A stretch of DNA of 64,000 bases from Pseudoalteromonas haloplanktis ATCC 14393 (GCF_000238355.1 NZ_AHCA01000002.1:372001-436000), one strand, 5' to 3'; positions 18,240-27,437 are shown, counted from the stretch's first letter. The notes: a model not told the origin generated them from the sequence alone. Made by a program: numbers and translations.

Positions 18240-20639
18240 TCACAACAGCGATAATTGTGCTTCGCTATCTGTAATAAAATCGTGATTAAGGGGGTGTAGA
18301 ATCATTTGCGCAATTGGCTTTAATTGTTTTTCAACATAAACACTGTAGTCAAATTGATAATTGGAAGGTGTTATCTGTTGCAAATACAATTCAGCGCCAG
18401 ACTTTGTGTACACGTACTCAACAACCTGCCCTTTGTTGATCACAAAGTCGGGGTAAACAGATTGGTATTTTTTTATTGCTTGTACTTGCGGCGGAACGTT
18501 CTTTTGGTAATCGATCAAATGTTGACCAAGTCGTTTTCTGTAAACAAGTTTACTGTCAAACTCTCCCGCATATAACCGTGTAATGTAACTTTCAATAATG
18601 GGAGTTAACATTTCAACATTGAAGTTATCGAGGAACAAAGTGGCGAATAATTCTGTTTGAAACTCGTGGGCGAGCTCGGTCCAATCACTGCGCGCTGTTT
18701 CCATTCCTTTAAAAATAAGTTCTTTTTTGCCTTTTGTATCTACTTGGCCTACGTAACGCTTTTTTGAACCTGTTGTTTTACCACGTATGGTTGGCATAAA
18801 AAACGGGCTATATAAAGTTTCAAACTCAATTTCTAAATAACTTGGTGTAGCAAAGCGCTGCTTTATCGTGTGTTGCCATTTCTCATTGATCGTAATAGCT
18901 AGTTGCTTAGCGATCACTTCACAAGCTGAAGCATCGAGTTCGTCAGGTAAACTCACAAATGTTGAATCCGTATCACCGTAAATAACTGTGTAGCCAAGCT
19001 CTTCAATCCACTGACGAGTGGTTTGCATGATTTCATGTCCGCGTAAAGTGATGGAGCTGGATAAACGTGGATCATAAAATCGGCAACCTTTGGAGCCTAA
19101 TACGCCATATAGACTGTTCATGATAATTTTAATCGCTTGAGACAGCATGGGCTGCTCTGTGTTTTTTGCATGCTGCCTTGAAGACGCTAACGTTTTTATT
19201 AAATTAGGTAAGTGGTGCTCTGTACGTGAAAAAAAGGCGCCTTTAAAGCCTGGTATTGCGTTCACTGGCTCGGCTAAACCACAAATTAGTCCAAGTGGAT
19301 CAATGCAAAATGTTTGCATGATAGATGGATACAAGCTTTTAAAGTCCAGCACTATGACATTTTTATATAGCCCAGGAATTGACTCCATTACGAATCCGCC
19401 TGGGCTTTCAAACGATAAACCATGATCGCCTAGATTAGGGGCAACATAACCACTGCGATGTAAAAGAGGCAAATATAAATTAGTAAATGCCGCTACTGAG
19501 CCCCCCATTCGCTCCAACTCAAGTCCTGTTAACTGAGTGCGAACTATAGCAAATTCAATTAAATTTAATTGCTCAAAAATTCGCTTAACGAGTATGCAGT
19601 CTTGGTGGTTGTAAGCTGCGAGTGATAGCTTATCTTCATTAAATTGACGAACAATTTCACTAAGACGATTATCGCTTTGAATTAGCTTTTTTTCACCAAG
19701 TACTTTATGACTCACATTCGCTAGTGAAAAACTATCAAAGTGATAAGTGGCGTTTTTAAGTGTATCAATTCCATCAATCACACAACGTCCAGGTAGGGTT
19801 AAACGGGTAAAATGCCCTTCGCGTATTTGTAGTTGTCCATGCCCACGCCCCAGTAATAATTTAACACCCAACGCCTCAGCGCGGCGGTTTAGTACTGAAA
19901 AATCAAACTCAATGACGTTCCAACCGATAATAATATCGGGATCGACATCATGTAACAGCTGTTGTAATTTAGTCAGTAAATCAATCTCATCGTGGCACCA
20001 ATAAATTGTTTGCTTGTTGTGTACAGACTCCAATACTGGCTCACCGATCATAATGACGCAGTCAATTCCCTGTCCCACTAAACCAACAGAATACAGTACC
20101 CCTTCCCCACTGCACTCTATATCTAATGACACCGTCTTCAACTGTGGAATATACGGTTTGGCGGCTTTTAGCTGTGCGTTATCAATTTGAATATAACCTG
20201 CTTGTTGAGTAATATCGCCAGTCACCCACACAGCACCACGAATAAATCGTTCCATTAAAAAACGGTCGCTGTGGCGCACATCACCTTCATATACTGTAAT
20301 TTGATTATCAAACGGTTGGCTCTCAAATAGCTGCCTTGCTTGGTAAAGAGCATGTGTGTTTGAGAAATAACAAGCTATACATTGCTCGCCACTAAAATGT
20401 TTCATTGAGACATCTTTAAACTCGGCTGTTATGTTGTGTGCCGCTAACAACTGCTCAGCAACAACTTGCTGTTTTAGTGGAATAAAAAATACGGCTTGCT
20501 GATTTGGTACTAACACTTTTAGCGGCCCATGATCTGAACTTAGCCAATAGCACAGAGTGATCCCGCTATGGCGACTATACTTATCTGCGGCATATTGTTG
20601 CCTTGAAAGAATAAAGCCTTGATAGATTGCTTGTGTCAA
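18240..20639 (-). CDS. polB: DNA polymerase II (family B)
   Basis: SOS-inducible, exonuclease-proofreading repair polymerase. The exonuclease motifs are SLDIECSGEG (Asp and Glu), IIGWNVIEFDFSVL and YNHQDCILVKRI; the polymerase motifs are DFKSLYPSIMQTF, KIIMNSLYGVLGS and the catalytic YGDTDS. The frame opens at ATG 20681, giving 813 residues, but that codon lies inside a LexA-box-like sequence and the first 14 residues have no match to E. coli Pol II. The TTG at 20639 (LTQAIYQGFILSRQ, aligned with E. coli MAQAGFILTR) is the better start and gives 799 residues against 783 in E. coli. The SD there is weak (GGGA), so ATG 20681 cannot be excluded. Divergent from dinG. Confidence 0.93.
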   Translation of the reverse strand: MTQAIYQGFILSRQQYAADKYSRHSGITLCYWLSSDHGPLKVLVPNQQAVFFIPLKQQVVAEQLLAAHNITAEFKDVSMKHFSGEQCIACYFSNTHALYQARQLFESQPFDNQITVYEGDVRHSDRFLMERFIRGAVWVTGDITQQAGYIQIDNAQLKAAKPYIPQLKTVSLDIECSGEGVLYSVGLVGQGIDCVIMIGEPVLESVHNKQTIYWCHDEIDLLTKLQQLLHDVDPDIIIGWNVIEFDFSVLNRRAEALGVKLLLGRGHGQLQIREGHFTRLTLPGRCVIDGIDTLKNATYHFDSFSLANVSHKVLGEKKLIQSDNRLSEIVRQFNEDKLSLAAYNHQDCILVKRIFEQLNLIEFAIVRTQLTGLELERMGGSVAAFTNLYLPLLHRSGYVAPNLGDHGLSFESPGGFVMESIPGLYKNVIVLDFKSLYPSIMQTFCIDPLGLICGLAEPVNAIPGFKGAFFSRTEHHLPNLIKTLASSRQHAKNTEQPMLSQAIKIIMNSLYGVLGSKGCRFYDPRLSSSITLRGHEIMQTTRQWIEELGYTVIYGDTDSTFVSLPDELDASACEVIAKQLAITINEKWQHTIKQRFATPSYLEIEFETLYSPFFMPTIRGKTTGSKKRYVGQVDTKGKKELIFKGMETARSDWTELAHEFQTELFATLFLDNFNVEMLTPIIESYITRLYAGEFDSKLVYRKRLGQHLIDYQKNVPPQVQAIKKYQSVYPDFVINKGQVVEYVYTKSGAELYLQQITPSNYQFDYSVYVEKQLKPIAQMILHPLNHDFITDSEAQLSLL

Positions 20640-20665
20640 TGTTCGATCCCAATTAATATACAGCA

Positions 20666-20681
20666 CTGTAATTATATACAT
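20666..20681. promoter_or_regulatory. LexA-box-like sequence between polB and dinG
   Basis: CTGTAATTATATACAT matches 13 of 16 positions of the E. coli LexA consensus CTGTATATATATACAG, with CTG at the left end and CAT in place of CAG at the right. Both flanking genes are LexA targets in E. coli, which supports function. It sits 19 bases before the dinG ATG. Confidence 0.6.
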
Positions 20682-20699
20682 ACTTTAGGTTATTCACCC

Positions 20700-22775
20700 A
20701 TGCTTTCTGATACATTAAAAACAACGATAAGAAAAATTCATAAGCATGTGGCCAACAACCTCAATGATTACCGTCCCCGCAGTAGTCAAAATTATCTAGT
20801 GGCTGAAATAGCCAAAACGCTGGCAGGCGAATACCACAAAAAGCAACGAATTTGCGTCATAGAAGCAGGAACAGGCACAGGAAAGTCGCTAGCTTATTGT
20901 TTAGGCGCATTACCACTGGCACTTGCGCAAAAAAAGAAGCTCATTATTTCAACCGCAACAGTTGCATTACAAGAACAATTAATAAGCAAAGAACTGCCCT
21001 TTTTTAAAAAACACTCTGGCCTTGATTTCAAATTTGATTTAGTGAAAGGTCGCCAGCGCTACTTATGCGCTCATAAACTGCATAATGCAGTCAACGGTGA
21101 CAGCCAAACACAAATGGAGTTTATGCCCACACTCTCATCACCACTGAGTGAAATGGAAACTAAATGTTTGCAGCAGCTCTACGATGCTTACACCAATAAA
21201 AAATGGCAAGGTGATAAAGATAGTTGGGCCGATACCATTCCGGATCGTGTGTGGGGATTGATTGCCTGTGATAAACACGCCTGCCAACGGCAAATGAAAG
21301 CCCATCAAACCTGTCCGTTTCAACTTGCTCGCCAGCGCTTAATGCAGATGGATGTGCTCGTTATTAATCATTCTTTATTGCTGGCTGATCTTGATTTAGG
21401 CGGCGGGAAAATTTTGCCCGAGCCTGATAATAGCATTTACGTTATTGATGAGGCCCATCACCTGGCTCATATTACCCGTGATTTCTCATCAGCCGCAGCC
21501 ACAATTAAAGGCACCATTGACTGGCTTGACAAACTCACTAAATTCAGTGGCAAAATGGCTAAAGTGTTAGTTGGTCAAAAAGCTATAGGACAGAACTTTA
21601 AGCTTTGCGACAGTATTAATGATACTACTAAAGATTTAAAAGTAGTGCGTGATATTTTAGATAATGCTGATTTTAATTATTCAAAAGACGATACATACCG
21701 ATTCGAACACGGTGAAATCCCCGAGTCGTTACACACTAAAGCCAAGGATATCAGTGAAGCGACCTTAGATGCGTTACGCTGTTTAAATAAAATGCACGAC
21801 ACACTTGTTCAAGATGTAAGTGATGGCGATATCAAACCTTATGTGGCTGATCCTATTTTAGGTGAAAGTGGCCATTATATTAATCGCCTTGAACAATTAA
21901 ACAAGCTCTGGTTTAGCTACGCAACTAAGGGGGAAGGCACACCCCATGCACGCTGGATAAAACGCTTAGAGTACAAAAATCATCACGATCACTTATTAAG
22001 TGACTGCCCTATTGAAGTAGGTTATTACTTAAAAGATAAACTCTGGCGAGAATGTGCTGGTGCCGTTTTATGTTCAGCCACACTCACAGCACTTGGCTCA
22101 TTTGACCATTTTGCTTATGAAAGCGGGCTTGCTAAAGAAGAAGGGGTAAAATACTTAAAAGTGCCTTCCCCTTTTGATTACCCAAACCAAGCAACCTTGC
22201 ACATTCCAAGATCACAAATAGAGCCGACAGATAAAGAGTTTAGCGATCATTTAGCCAACGTTTTACCTAATCACCTAAATAAGCAGCAAGCTAATTTAGT
22301 ATTATTTGCTTCATACTGGCAGATGGATCATGTTGTGAAAGCCCTACGCGCTAAAAACCTAGATATTTTAGTGCAAGGTGAAATGTCACGCGAAGCACTA
22401 CTTAAACAACATACAAAGAATATTGATGCAGGCAAAGGCAGTATTTTATTTGGCACGCAAAGTTTATCCGAAGGCCTCGATTTACCGGGTAAATACCTTG
22501 AAAACTTAGTGATCACTAAAATTCCATTCGCGGTGCCCACATCACCTATTGAAGAGGCACAAGCAGAATTTGTACAAAGCAAAGGCGGCAATCCATTTTT
22601 ATCTATTACAGTTCCCGATGCGGCAAAGAAATTAGTACAAAGCTGTGGTAGACTGCTGCGTAAAGAAAACGATCAAGGTCGGATCACCATCCTCGATCGC
22701 CGTTTAGTGACTAAGCGATATGGCAAAGCCATGCTGGACACATTACCACCCTTTAAAAGACAAATAGATTATTAA
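20700..22775 (+). CDS. dinG: ATP-dependent DNA helicase DinG
   Basis: An XPD/Rad3-like 5'-3' superfamily 2 helicase with an iron-sulfur cluster, linked to removal of R-loops and repair. ATG 20700 (MLSDTLKTTIRKIHKHV) has AGGT upstream and gives 691 residues; the frame also extends to an ATG at 20619, but that part overlaps polB and the operator. Motifs: Walker A EAGTGTGKS (55-63), Walker B/DEAH VIDEAHH (D250-H253), four cysteines at 123, 190, 195 and 205 placed like the FeS ligands of E. coli DinG, and the C-terminal GRLLRKENDQG segment. The stop overlaps the next start by one base (TAATG), beginning a coupled gene run. Confidence 0.94.
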   Translation: MLSDTLKTTIRKIHKHVANNLNDYRPRSSQNYLVAEIAKTLAGEYHKKQRICVIEAGTGTGKSLAYCLGALPLALAQKKKLIISTATVALQEQLISKELPFFKKHSGLDFKFDLVKGRQRYLCAHKLHNAVNGDSQTQMEFMPTLSSPLSEMETKCLQQLYDAYTNKKWQGDKDSWADTIPDRVWGLIACDKHACQRQMKAHQTCPFQLARQRLMQMDVLVINHSLLLADLDLGGGKILPEPDNSIYVIDEAHHLAHITRDFSSAAATIKGTIDWLDKLTKFSGKMAKVLVGQKAIGQNFKLCDSINDTTKDLKVVRDILDNADFNYSKDDTYRFEHGEIPESLHTKAKDISEATLDALRCLNKMHDTLVQDVSDGDIKPYVADPILGESGHYINRLEQLNKLWFSYATKGEGTPHARWIKRLEYKNHHDHLLSDCPIEVGYYLKDKLWRECAGAVLCSATLTALGSFDHFAYESGLAKEEGVKYLKVPSPFDYPNQATLHIPRSQIEPTDKEFSDHLANVLPNHLNKQQANLVLFASYWQMDHVVKALRAKNLDILVQGEMSREALLKQHTKNIDAGKGSILFGTQSLSEGLDLPGKYLENLVITKIPFAVPTSPIEEAQAEFVQSKGGNPFLSITVPDAAKKLVQSCGRLLRKENDQGRITILDRRLVTKRYGKAMLDTLPPFKRQIDY

Positions 22776-23551
22776 TGTTTGAACTTGCACTAGACCCAAC
22801 AACATGGGCACTTCTTTGTGCTGTGGCGCTTGCCGCAGGCTTTATTGATGCCGTGGCCGGTGGTGGCGGTATGTTAACTGTACCCGCGCTTTTAACTGCT
22901 GGCCTTCCCCCCCATTTAACACTGGGAACAAATAAACTCGCCGCAAGCTTTGGCTCTCTCACAGCGAGTATCACATATTTTCGTAAACAACTCTTCAGTC
23001 CTCGGTTTTGGGCCGCTTCAATTATCGCAACCGCCATTGGCGCTTTACTGGGAACTCTAATAGTTGACTACCTGAGCATTGAGTTTTTAAACAAGCTTCT
23101 CCCTGTGGTGATCATTTTAGTTGCCTGCTATAGCTTGTTTGGTAATTTAAGCACAGTTGAACATGATAATCTTCCGCCACTCAATAGAGCGACCAAAATA
23201 AAACAATGGTTGCAAGGTTTGAGCTTAGGCTTTTTTGATGGCTTAGCAGGCCCAGGTACTGGCACTTTTTGGACAGCCTCTAATAGCTTGCTATACAAAA
23301 TGAGTTTATTACTAAATTGTGGCCTTGCCCGTTCAATGAACTTTGTTTCTAACTTTGTATCACTTATTACATTTGTTGCACTGGGCCATGTTAACTTTTT
23401 GCTGGGTATTACAATGGGCTTGTTTTTAATGTTTGGCGCTTGGTTAGGTGCTCATTCTGCAATTCGTTTTGGCAGTAAGTTTATTCGTCCTGTTTTTAAT
23501 ACCGTGGTGATTATTTTAGCGTTAAAACTAATTTATGAGGCTTACTTATAA
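22775..23551 (+). CDS. TSUP-family membrane permease (TauE/SafE, YfcA-like)
   Basis: A 258-residue inner-membrane protein with about eight hydrophobic segments. The family signature is visible twice: GFIDAVAGGGGMLTVPALL near residue 20-38 and GFFDGLAGPGTGTFW near 155-170. Members export sulfite, sulfonates or other organosulfur anions, or have no known substrate, as with E. coli YfcA. It overlaps the dinG stop by one base, so it is translated with that gene. A direct link to DNA repair is not evident. Confidence 0.88.
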   Translation: MFELALDPTTWALLCAVALAAGFIDAVAGGGGMLTVPALLTAGLPPHLTLGTNKLAASFGSLTASITYFRKQLFSPRFWAASIIATAIGALLGTLIVDYLSIEFLNKLLPVVIILVACYSLFGNLSTVEHDNLPPLNRATKIKQWLQGLSLGFFDGLAGPGTGTFWTASNSLLYKMSLLLNCGLARSMNFVSNFVSLITFVALGHVNFLLGITMGLFLMFGAWLGAHSAIRFGSKFIRPVFNTVVIILALKLIYEAYL

Positions 23552-23552
23552 T

Positions 23553-24173
23553 ATGCATACAGCGTCTTTTGATAAACTTTGCCAACAAGTTGCTACTTTA
23601 AAGCAGCATGCAGAGCAGTTTGATAAAGCTAAATTATTTGCTAAAAACCGCTATATGCAAGCGCAACCTAGCCTATTTGACCGTGGTGTTTTTACCACCA
23701 AAAGTATGAAGCTTGTTGATTACGTCCTAGAAATTGAAGATGAAGTAAATACCCTTCCACCACTGGATCGCCGCCATGCTCATAATTATGCGTTAGTACG
23801 AATTGCTAACCAAGTGCAAGCAGTATTTAACGTTATAAAATCGACGCCTATTTGGGAAAAAGAGAACAAAAGCACGTATAAACCTCGCCATAAAGTGACA
23901 AACCAAACAGCACCTTATCAGCACGCAGTTAAGAAGATTATGCAACCCGCTCATGAATTATATGACGAGTTAAAACAAAATCATGAGTTCGAACGTCGTT
24001 TAGTATTAATGGTGGAAGAATGTAAACTTAAAATGCAAAACGTGGGCCCTATCAAAGCGAAAGCCATTAACCTTGAGATCTTAGCACTACACGGCCGGCT
24101 AGGTCGTTGTCGCAAAGCTATATCGGCTACCGAAGAAAAAATTCAACAAGTAGAGAAACAACAATTACGCTAA
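23553..24173 (+). CDS. priC: Primosomal replication protein N'' (PriC)
   Basis: A 206-residue, basic, helical protein that helps reload DnaB at collapsed forks. The sequence FDRGVFTTKS, the middle ALVRIANQVQAVFNVI and the C-terminal ALHGRLGRCRKAI pattern match PriC. The frame also has an ATG at 23535, which would overlap the TSUP gene; ATG 23553 starts one base after its stop and is preferred, with GAGG twelve bases upstream as SD. E. coli PriC has 175 residues. In E. coli priC is followed by ybaM; here a ybaM-like gene lies at the end of the same run, two genes further on. Confidence 0.88.
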   Translation: MHTASFDKLCQQVATLKQHAEQFDKAKLFAKNRYMQAQPSLFDRGVFTTKSMKLVDYVLEIEDEVNTLPPLDRRHAHNYALVRIANQVQAVFNVIKSTPIWEKENKSTYKPRHKVTNQTAPYQHAVKKIMQPAHELYDELKQNHEFERRLVLMVEECKLKMQNVGPIKAKAINLEILALHGRLGRCRKAISATEEKIQQVEKQQLR

Positions 24174-25075
24174 TGGCCGTCTATTATCACCCACTCTATT
24201 CAAGACTTGCATTACCGCAACGCCACCGCTTTCCTATTACTAAGTATCAATTGCTGAAACACGCTATTACAGAGCTAGGTTTTACTGACTTTATTCGTCC
24301 ACATAAAGCAACGAATGAACAAATCCAACTTTGCCACACCCGTGAATATACTGAACGCTTTATTAGTGGCCAGTTAACTGAAAAAGAAATTAAGAAAATG
24401 GGTTTCCCCTGGTCAAATCAATTGGTTGAACGCACACTATATTCTGTCGGTGCCAGTATCCAAGCCGCTGAGTCGGCTTTAACAACACAATTGGCGGTAA
24501 ACCTCAGTGGTGGATATCACCATGCGTATAGCACTTACGGCAGTGGTTTTTGCATTTTTAACGATCTCGCCATCGCTGCCGCACATCTTATAAATACGGA
24601 TCAAGTATCCAGTGTCCTAATATTCGATTGTGATGTACACCAAGGCGATGGAACCGCCGAAATTTGTAGTGCTCAGGAAGATGTGATCACTTGTTCAATT
24701 CATTGCCAACAAAATTTTCCTCGATTAAAACAACAATCTGACTATGACTTTGCCATCGATGCTGGCACAACGGATGATGAATACCTAAATACACTAAAAA
24801 GTGCCCTCGATTTTTGTATTCGTCTACATCAACCAGATATCATCTTATATAATGCTGGCGCGGACATTTACCAAGGCGATGAGCTCGGTCATTTTGATAT
24901 CAGCTTAGAGGGCGTCTATCAGCGGGATTTACTCATCCTTAATACCTGCCGGCAACATGCTATCCCCATAATGTGCGCTTTAGGTGGCGGCTATCAACGT
25001 GATACGCAACAATTAGTCACTGTCCATAAACAGCTTTTTCGAGCCATTGTCGATTTATCCCCAAGCTTGGTATAG
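24173..25075 (+). CDS. Histone-deacetylase-family protein
   Basis: A 300-residue arginase/deacetylase-fold protein (AcuC/class IV HDAC-like) expected to remove acyl groups from lysine or small amides using zinc. ATG 24173 overlaps the priC stop as TAATG; an upstream in-frame ATG at 24107 lies inside priC and is rejected. The catalytic set is intact: H116-H117 in SGGYHHA, zinc ligands D154 and H156 in DCDVHQGDGT, D231 in NAGADIYQGDELG, and Tyr274 in LGGGY. No signal peptide. Its place in the dinG-priC run is unusual, but close gene spacing makes co-expression firm. The substrate is not deducible. Confidence 0.88.
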   Translation: MAVYYHPLYSRLALPQRHRFPITKYQLLKHAITELGFTDFIRPHKATNEQIQLCHTREYTERFISGQLTEKEIKKMGFPWSNQLVERTLYSVGASIQAAESALTTQLAVNLSGGYHHAYSTYGSGFCIFNDLAIAAAHLINTDQVSSVLIFDCDVHQGDGTAEICSAQEDVITCSIHCQQNFPRLKQQSDYDFAIDAGTTDDEYLNTLKSALDFCIRLHQPDIILYNAGADIYQGDELGHFDISLEGVYQRDLLILNTCRQHAIPIMCALGGGYQRDTQQLVTVHKQLFRAIVDLSPSLV

Positions 25076-25085
25076 ACTAAATACA

Positions 25086-25385
25086 ATGATAAATGACGTA
25101 GCAGGCAATACTGTGCGATTACATGACGATATCCACAACTATTATGAAAAAATTGTAATTGAAGAGATCGGTAAACGACAACTTGAAAAAAGTTATAGTG
25201 AAGATGTAATGGCCGACTTTTGTTGCACTGTACTCAATCAACTACCTGCACGTTATATTCGCTATGATGTTGATATGGAATTTTATTTACCACAAGTAGA
25301 ACGTATTCATATACAAGAGCGTGTTAATATAGCGATTGATGTCGCGATAAGCCAAATCGCAAAAAAGAAGAACTTAGATGACTAA
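25086..25385 (+). CDS. ComFB-like protein
   Basis: A 99-residue protein beginning MINDVAGNTVRLHDDIHNYYEKIVIEEI. The arrangement, a short helix with H-x-Y, then DVMADFCCTVLNQLPARYIRYDVDM, resembles the ComFB (late competence) family. An in-frame ATG at 25047 lies within the deacetylase gene; ATG 25086 follows that stop by ten bases, although no strong SD is visible. Two adjacent cysteines (CC) match the family pattern. ComFB-like proteins in other bacteria can bind cyclic dinucleotides, but whether this one does is unknown. Confidence 0.7.
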   Translation: MINDVAGNTVRLHDDIHNYYEKIVIEEIGKRQLEKSYSEDVMADFCCTVLNQLPARYIRYDVDMEFYLPQVERIHIQERVNIAIDVAISQIAKKKNLDD

Positions 25386-25548
25386 AGAACTTGAACAAGC
25401 GCCCACTCATGTAAAACTTGCCGTTGACTTGATTATGCTCTTGGAGCAACACGAGGTTGCTCCAGAAGATGTGCTAAATGCACTGGAGATTATAAAAGCT
25501 GATTATGAACGAAAACGTGAGCAGCTCATAAATAATCAGTTAGCTTAA
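25378..25548 (+). CDS. ybaM: YbaM/RsmS-like small protein (DUF2496)
   Basis: A 56-residue gene, ATG 25378 to TAA 25546-25548, overlapping the end of the ComFB-like gene by eight bases. The protein contains VKLAVDLIMLLEQHEVAPED, then VLNALEIIKADYERK, which closely follows E. coli YbaM (VKLAVDLI..LLE...VL.AL.I.K.DYE.K). In E. coli ybaM lies directly after priC; here it is the last gene of the run that contains priC, so synteny supports the call. It is predicted cytoplasmic and helical. The biochemical role is poorly known. Confidence 0.85.
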   Translation: MTKELEQAPTHVKLAVDLIMLLEQHEVAPEDVLNALEIIKADYERKREQLINNQLA

Positions 25549-25559
25549 GCCTAACCATT

Positions 25560-26609
25560 TTACTCATCATCAAAAATCGCCACATAAGTAGCCTGCGTAT
25601 TCGATTTGCTTGCACGATACATACCGCTGGTATTAAACGGTAAACTAATATTTCCTTTATTATCAACAATAATGACCCCTCCAGTGCCACCTATAGGTTT
25701 GAGCACACCGTTAATCACCTCATCACCAGCTTGACCAATGGTTTTATTTTGATATTTAACTCGGGCACAAATATCTGCAGCGACATTGTAGCGTATAAAA
25801 TACTCACCATGTCCGGTAGCAGATACCGCGCATGATTCATTTTCAGCGAAAGTTCCCGCGCCTATCACTGGCGCATCACCAATACGGCCAAAACGTTTCG
25901 CCGTCATACCGCCTGTTGAGGTACCCGCCGCTAAATTACCGTTTTTATCCAGCGCAACCGCACCAACTGTGCCCATTTTATAATTTACCGGTAATGCGTG
26001 ATGAGCTGCCTGATAATCTTTACTGGTGGCTTTTGCTTTATCTAATTTCTCTTTGGCTTTTAGCAAAGCTTTATAGCGATTTTCAGTGTCAAATAAATTG
26101 TTTTCAACCAAAGGGACACCCTGCTCTTTAGCAAATTCTTCGGCCCCCTGACCACTGAGCATCACATGTACCGACTCTTCCATTACCAAACGAGCTAAAT
26201 TTATTGGGTTTTCTATATGTTTAACCCCAGCTACAGCGCCCGCTTGACGATCGCGACCATCCATAATCGATGCATCTAATTCATGGCTGCCATCATATGT
26301 ATACACCGCTCCACGTCCTGCATTAAAGTACGGAGAGTTTTCTAACACATTAATTGCCGCAGTCACTGCATCAAGGCTTTGGCCACCTTGCTCAAGCACT
26401 TTATAGCCTGTTTCAACCGCTTCTTGTAACTTTGCTCGGTAGGCTTTGTCTTGTTCAGGGGTAAAACGGCTTTTTTCAATCGTACCAGCACCACCATGGA
26501 TTGCAATTGCAAACGGGCTAGATTGAGTCGATGCTGGCGCACCGATAGCTAATGGACTTAACGTTAAACAGCACGCAGTGAGTAACGCGCTAAAAAGTGA
26601 CTTGTTCAT
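25560..26609 (-). CDS. Isoaspartyl peptidase / L-asparaginase (Ntn hydrolase)
   Basis: A 349-residue plant-type asparaginase of peptidase family T2. It is exported: residues 1-24 form a signal peptide ending near IGAPA. The precursor would cut itself before Thr214 in YKMGTVGAVAL, freeing the nucleophile; the conserved IHGGAG (38-43), NAGRGAVYT (96-104), ASIMDG (113-118), STGGMTAKRFGRIGD (231-245) and TGGVIIVD segments are present. It would cleave beta-aspartyl dipeptides and asparagine in the periplasm. The SD is weak. It converges with ybaM with only 11 bases between stops and no visible terminator. Confidence 0.9.
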   Translation of the reverse strand: MNKSLFSALLTACCLTLSPLAIGAPASTQSSPFAIAIHGGAGTIEKSRFTPEQDKAYRAKLQEAVETGYKVLEQGGQSLDAVTAAINVLENSPYFNAGRGAVYTYDGSHELDASIMDGRDRQAGAVAGVKHIENPINLARLVMEESVHVMLSGQGAEEFAKEQGVPLVENNLFDTENRYKALLKAKEKLDKAKATSKDYQAAHHALPVNYKMGTVGAVALDKNGNLAAGTSTGGMTAKRFGRIGDAPVIGAGTFAENESCAVSATGHGEYFIRYNVAADICARVKYQNKTIGQAGDEVINGVLKPIGGTGGVIIVDNKGNISLPFNTSGMYRASKSNTQATYVAIFDDE

Positions 26610-26691
26610 ACAGGTAACTTGTGTTGGAAGTAAGTACCTCCAATGTGAATAAACTTGTGCTAAATTACAAGCCTAACCAGATAAAAGATAC

Positions 26692-26717
26692 AAAAAAAGC
26701 GCCAAATGGCGCTTTTT
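26692..26717 (-). terminator. Terminator of the SapC-1 gene
   Basis: AAAAAGCGCC and GGCGCTTTTT (26694-26703 and 26708-26717) form a perfect stem with an AAAT loop; minus-strand T residues follow. It is symmetrical but lies only 16 bases after the SapC-1 stop. Confidence 0.85.
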
Positions 26718-26732
26718 AGTAGTTCGTATAAA

Positions 26733-27437
26733 TTACGCTTGTTGCGCTTTTAAACGAGCCAAACGTGCTACTTGGTGCGTAGACGTTAAGAATGAGTAAA
26801 TCGGAGCTAGGTAACCACGCTTACGGAGTTCTAAGAACTCTTCATCGCTTAACTCGTTAAGTTTTTTCTCATCGATAAGGTAAATACCGTTAATGTCTTT
26901 TTTCTCGCCTTTGATATCAACAGTTAATGTTTGAGCTACTAAAAGTTCTTTATCAGCAAGATACTTAGTGAATGCTTCTGTTACATGAGAAAACTCAATG
27001 AATGATACTAAGGCTTCTTTACGACGCTTTAAGTAATCAGTTTCTTCACCGTTTTCGAATAATGCATTGCCTTCAGCCTCACCCACTAATGGGCTTGCTT
27101 CGTCAATTACGATACCGTATTGATCTTCTTGTGGGTGTTTAACCAAACCAAGTGGGTAGCGTGTTGTTGCCATAGGTGCAAACGCTGCAGTCCATTTACC
27201 ATCTTGTACAAAAAGGTTTTCGCCTGGCTCTAAACCAAACATTGCTACCGCTTGAAATTGACCTGTTTCGTTATTTTTAACGAAAGACATAGGGAACTCA
27301 TTTGCTACACGCGCAAACTCATGTGCAACAACTGGCACTAAGTGTTGAGTTTTTAAAAATTCTACATTAATGCCATTTTGAATTTTAGTGTTGGCATGCT
27401 TTTCGTTGTGTAAAGGCTGTACTTGTTGCTCCGCCAT
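26733..27437 (-). CDS. SapC-family protein 1
   Basis: A 234-residue SapC-family protein, named after a Campylobacter S-layer locus gene but of unknown function. Visible family features are the central FPMSFVKNNETGQFQAVAMFGLEPGENLFV stretch of alternating hydrophobic strands, YPLGLVKHPQEDQYGIVIDEAS, and a C-terminal LYLID...LRKRGYLAPIYSFLTS-type helix. There is no signal peptide. The SD is GGAG, seven bases before ATG 27437. It is a paralogue of the next gene (27624-28319), with the same order of segments at roughly 30-40 percent identity by eye. Members are usually found with TBDR, cupin-like and tryptophan-halogenase-like genes. Confidence 0.8.
   Translation of the reverse strand: MAEQQVQPLHNEKHANTKIQNGINVEFLKTQHLVPVVAHEFARVANEFPMSFVKNNETGQFQAVAMFGLEPGENLFVQDGKWTAAFAPMATTRYPLGLVKHPQEDQYGIVIDEASPLVGEAEGNALFENGEETDYLKRRKEALVSFIEFSHVTEAFTKYLADKELLVAQTLTVDIKGEKKDINGIYLIDEKKLNELSDEEFLELRKRGYLAPIYSFLTSTHQVARLARLKAQQA

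Noticed and set aside
20619..20699. N-terminal extension of dinG to ATG 20619
   Set aside because: It would cross the polB start and the LexA-like box; the ATG at 20700 has a better SD and the residues after it match DinG.
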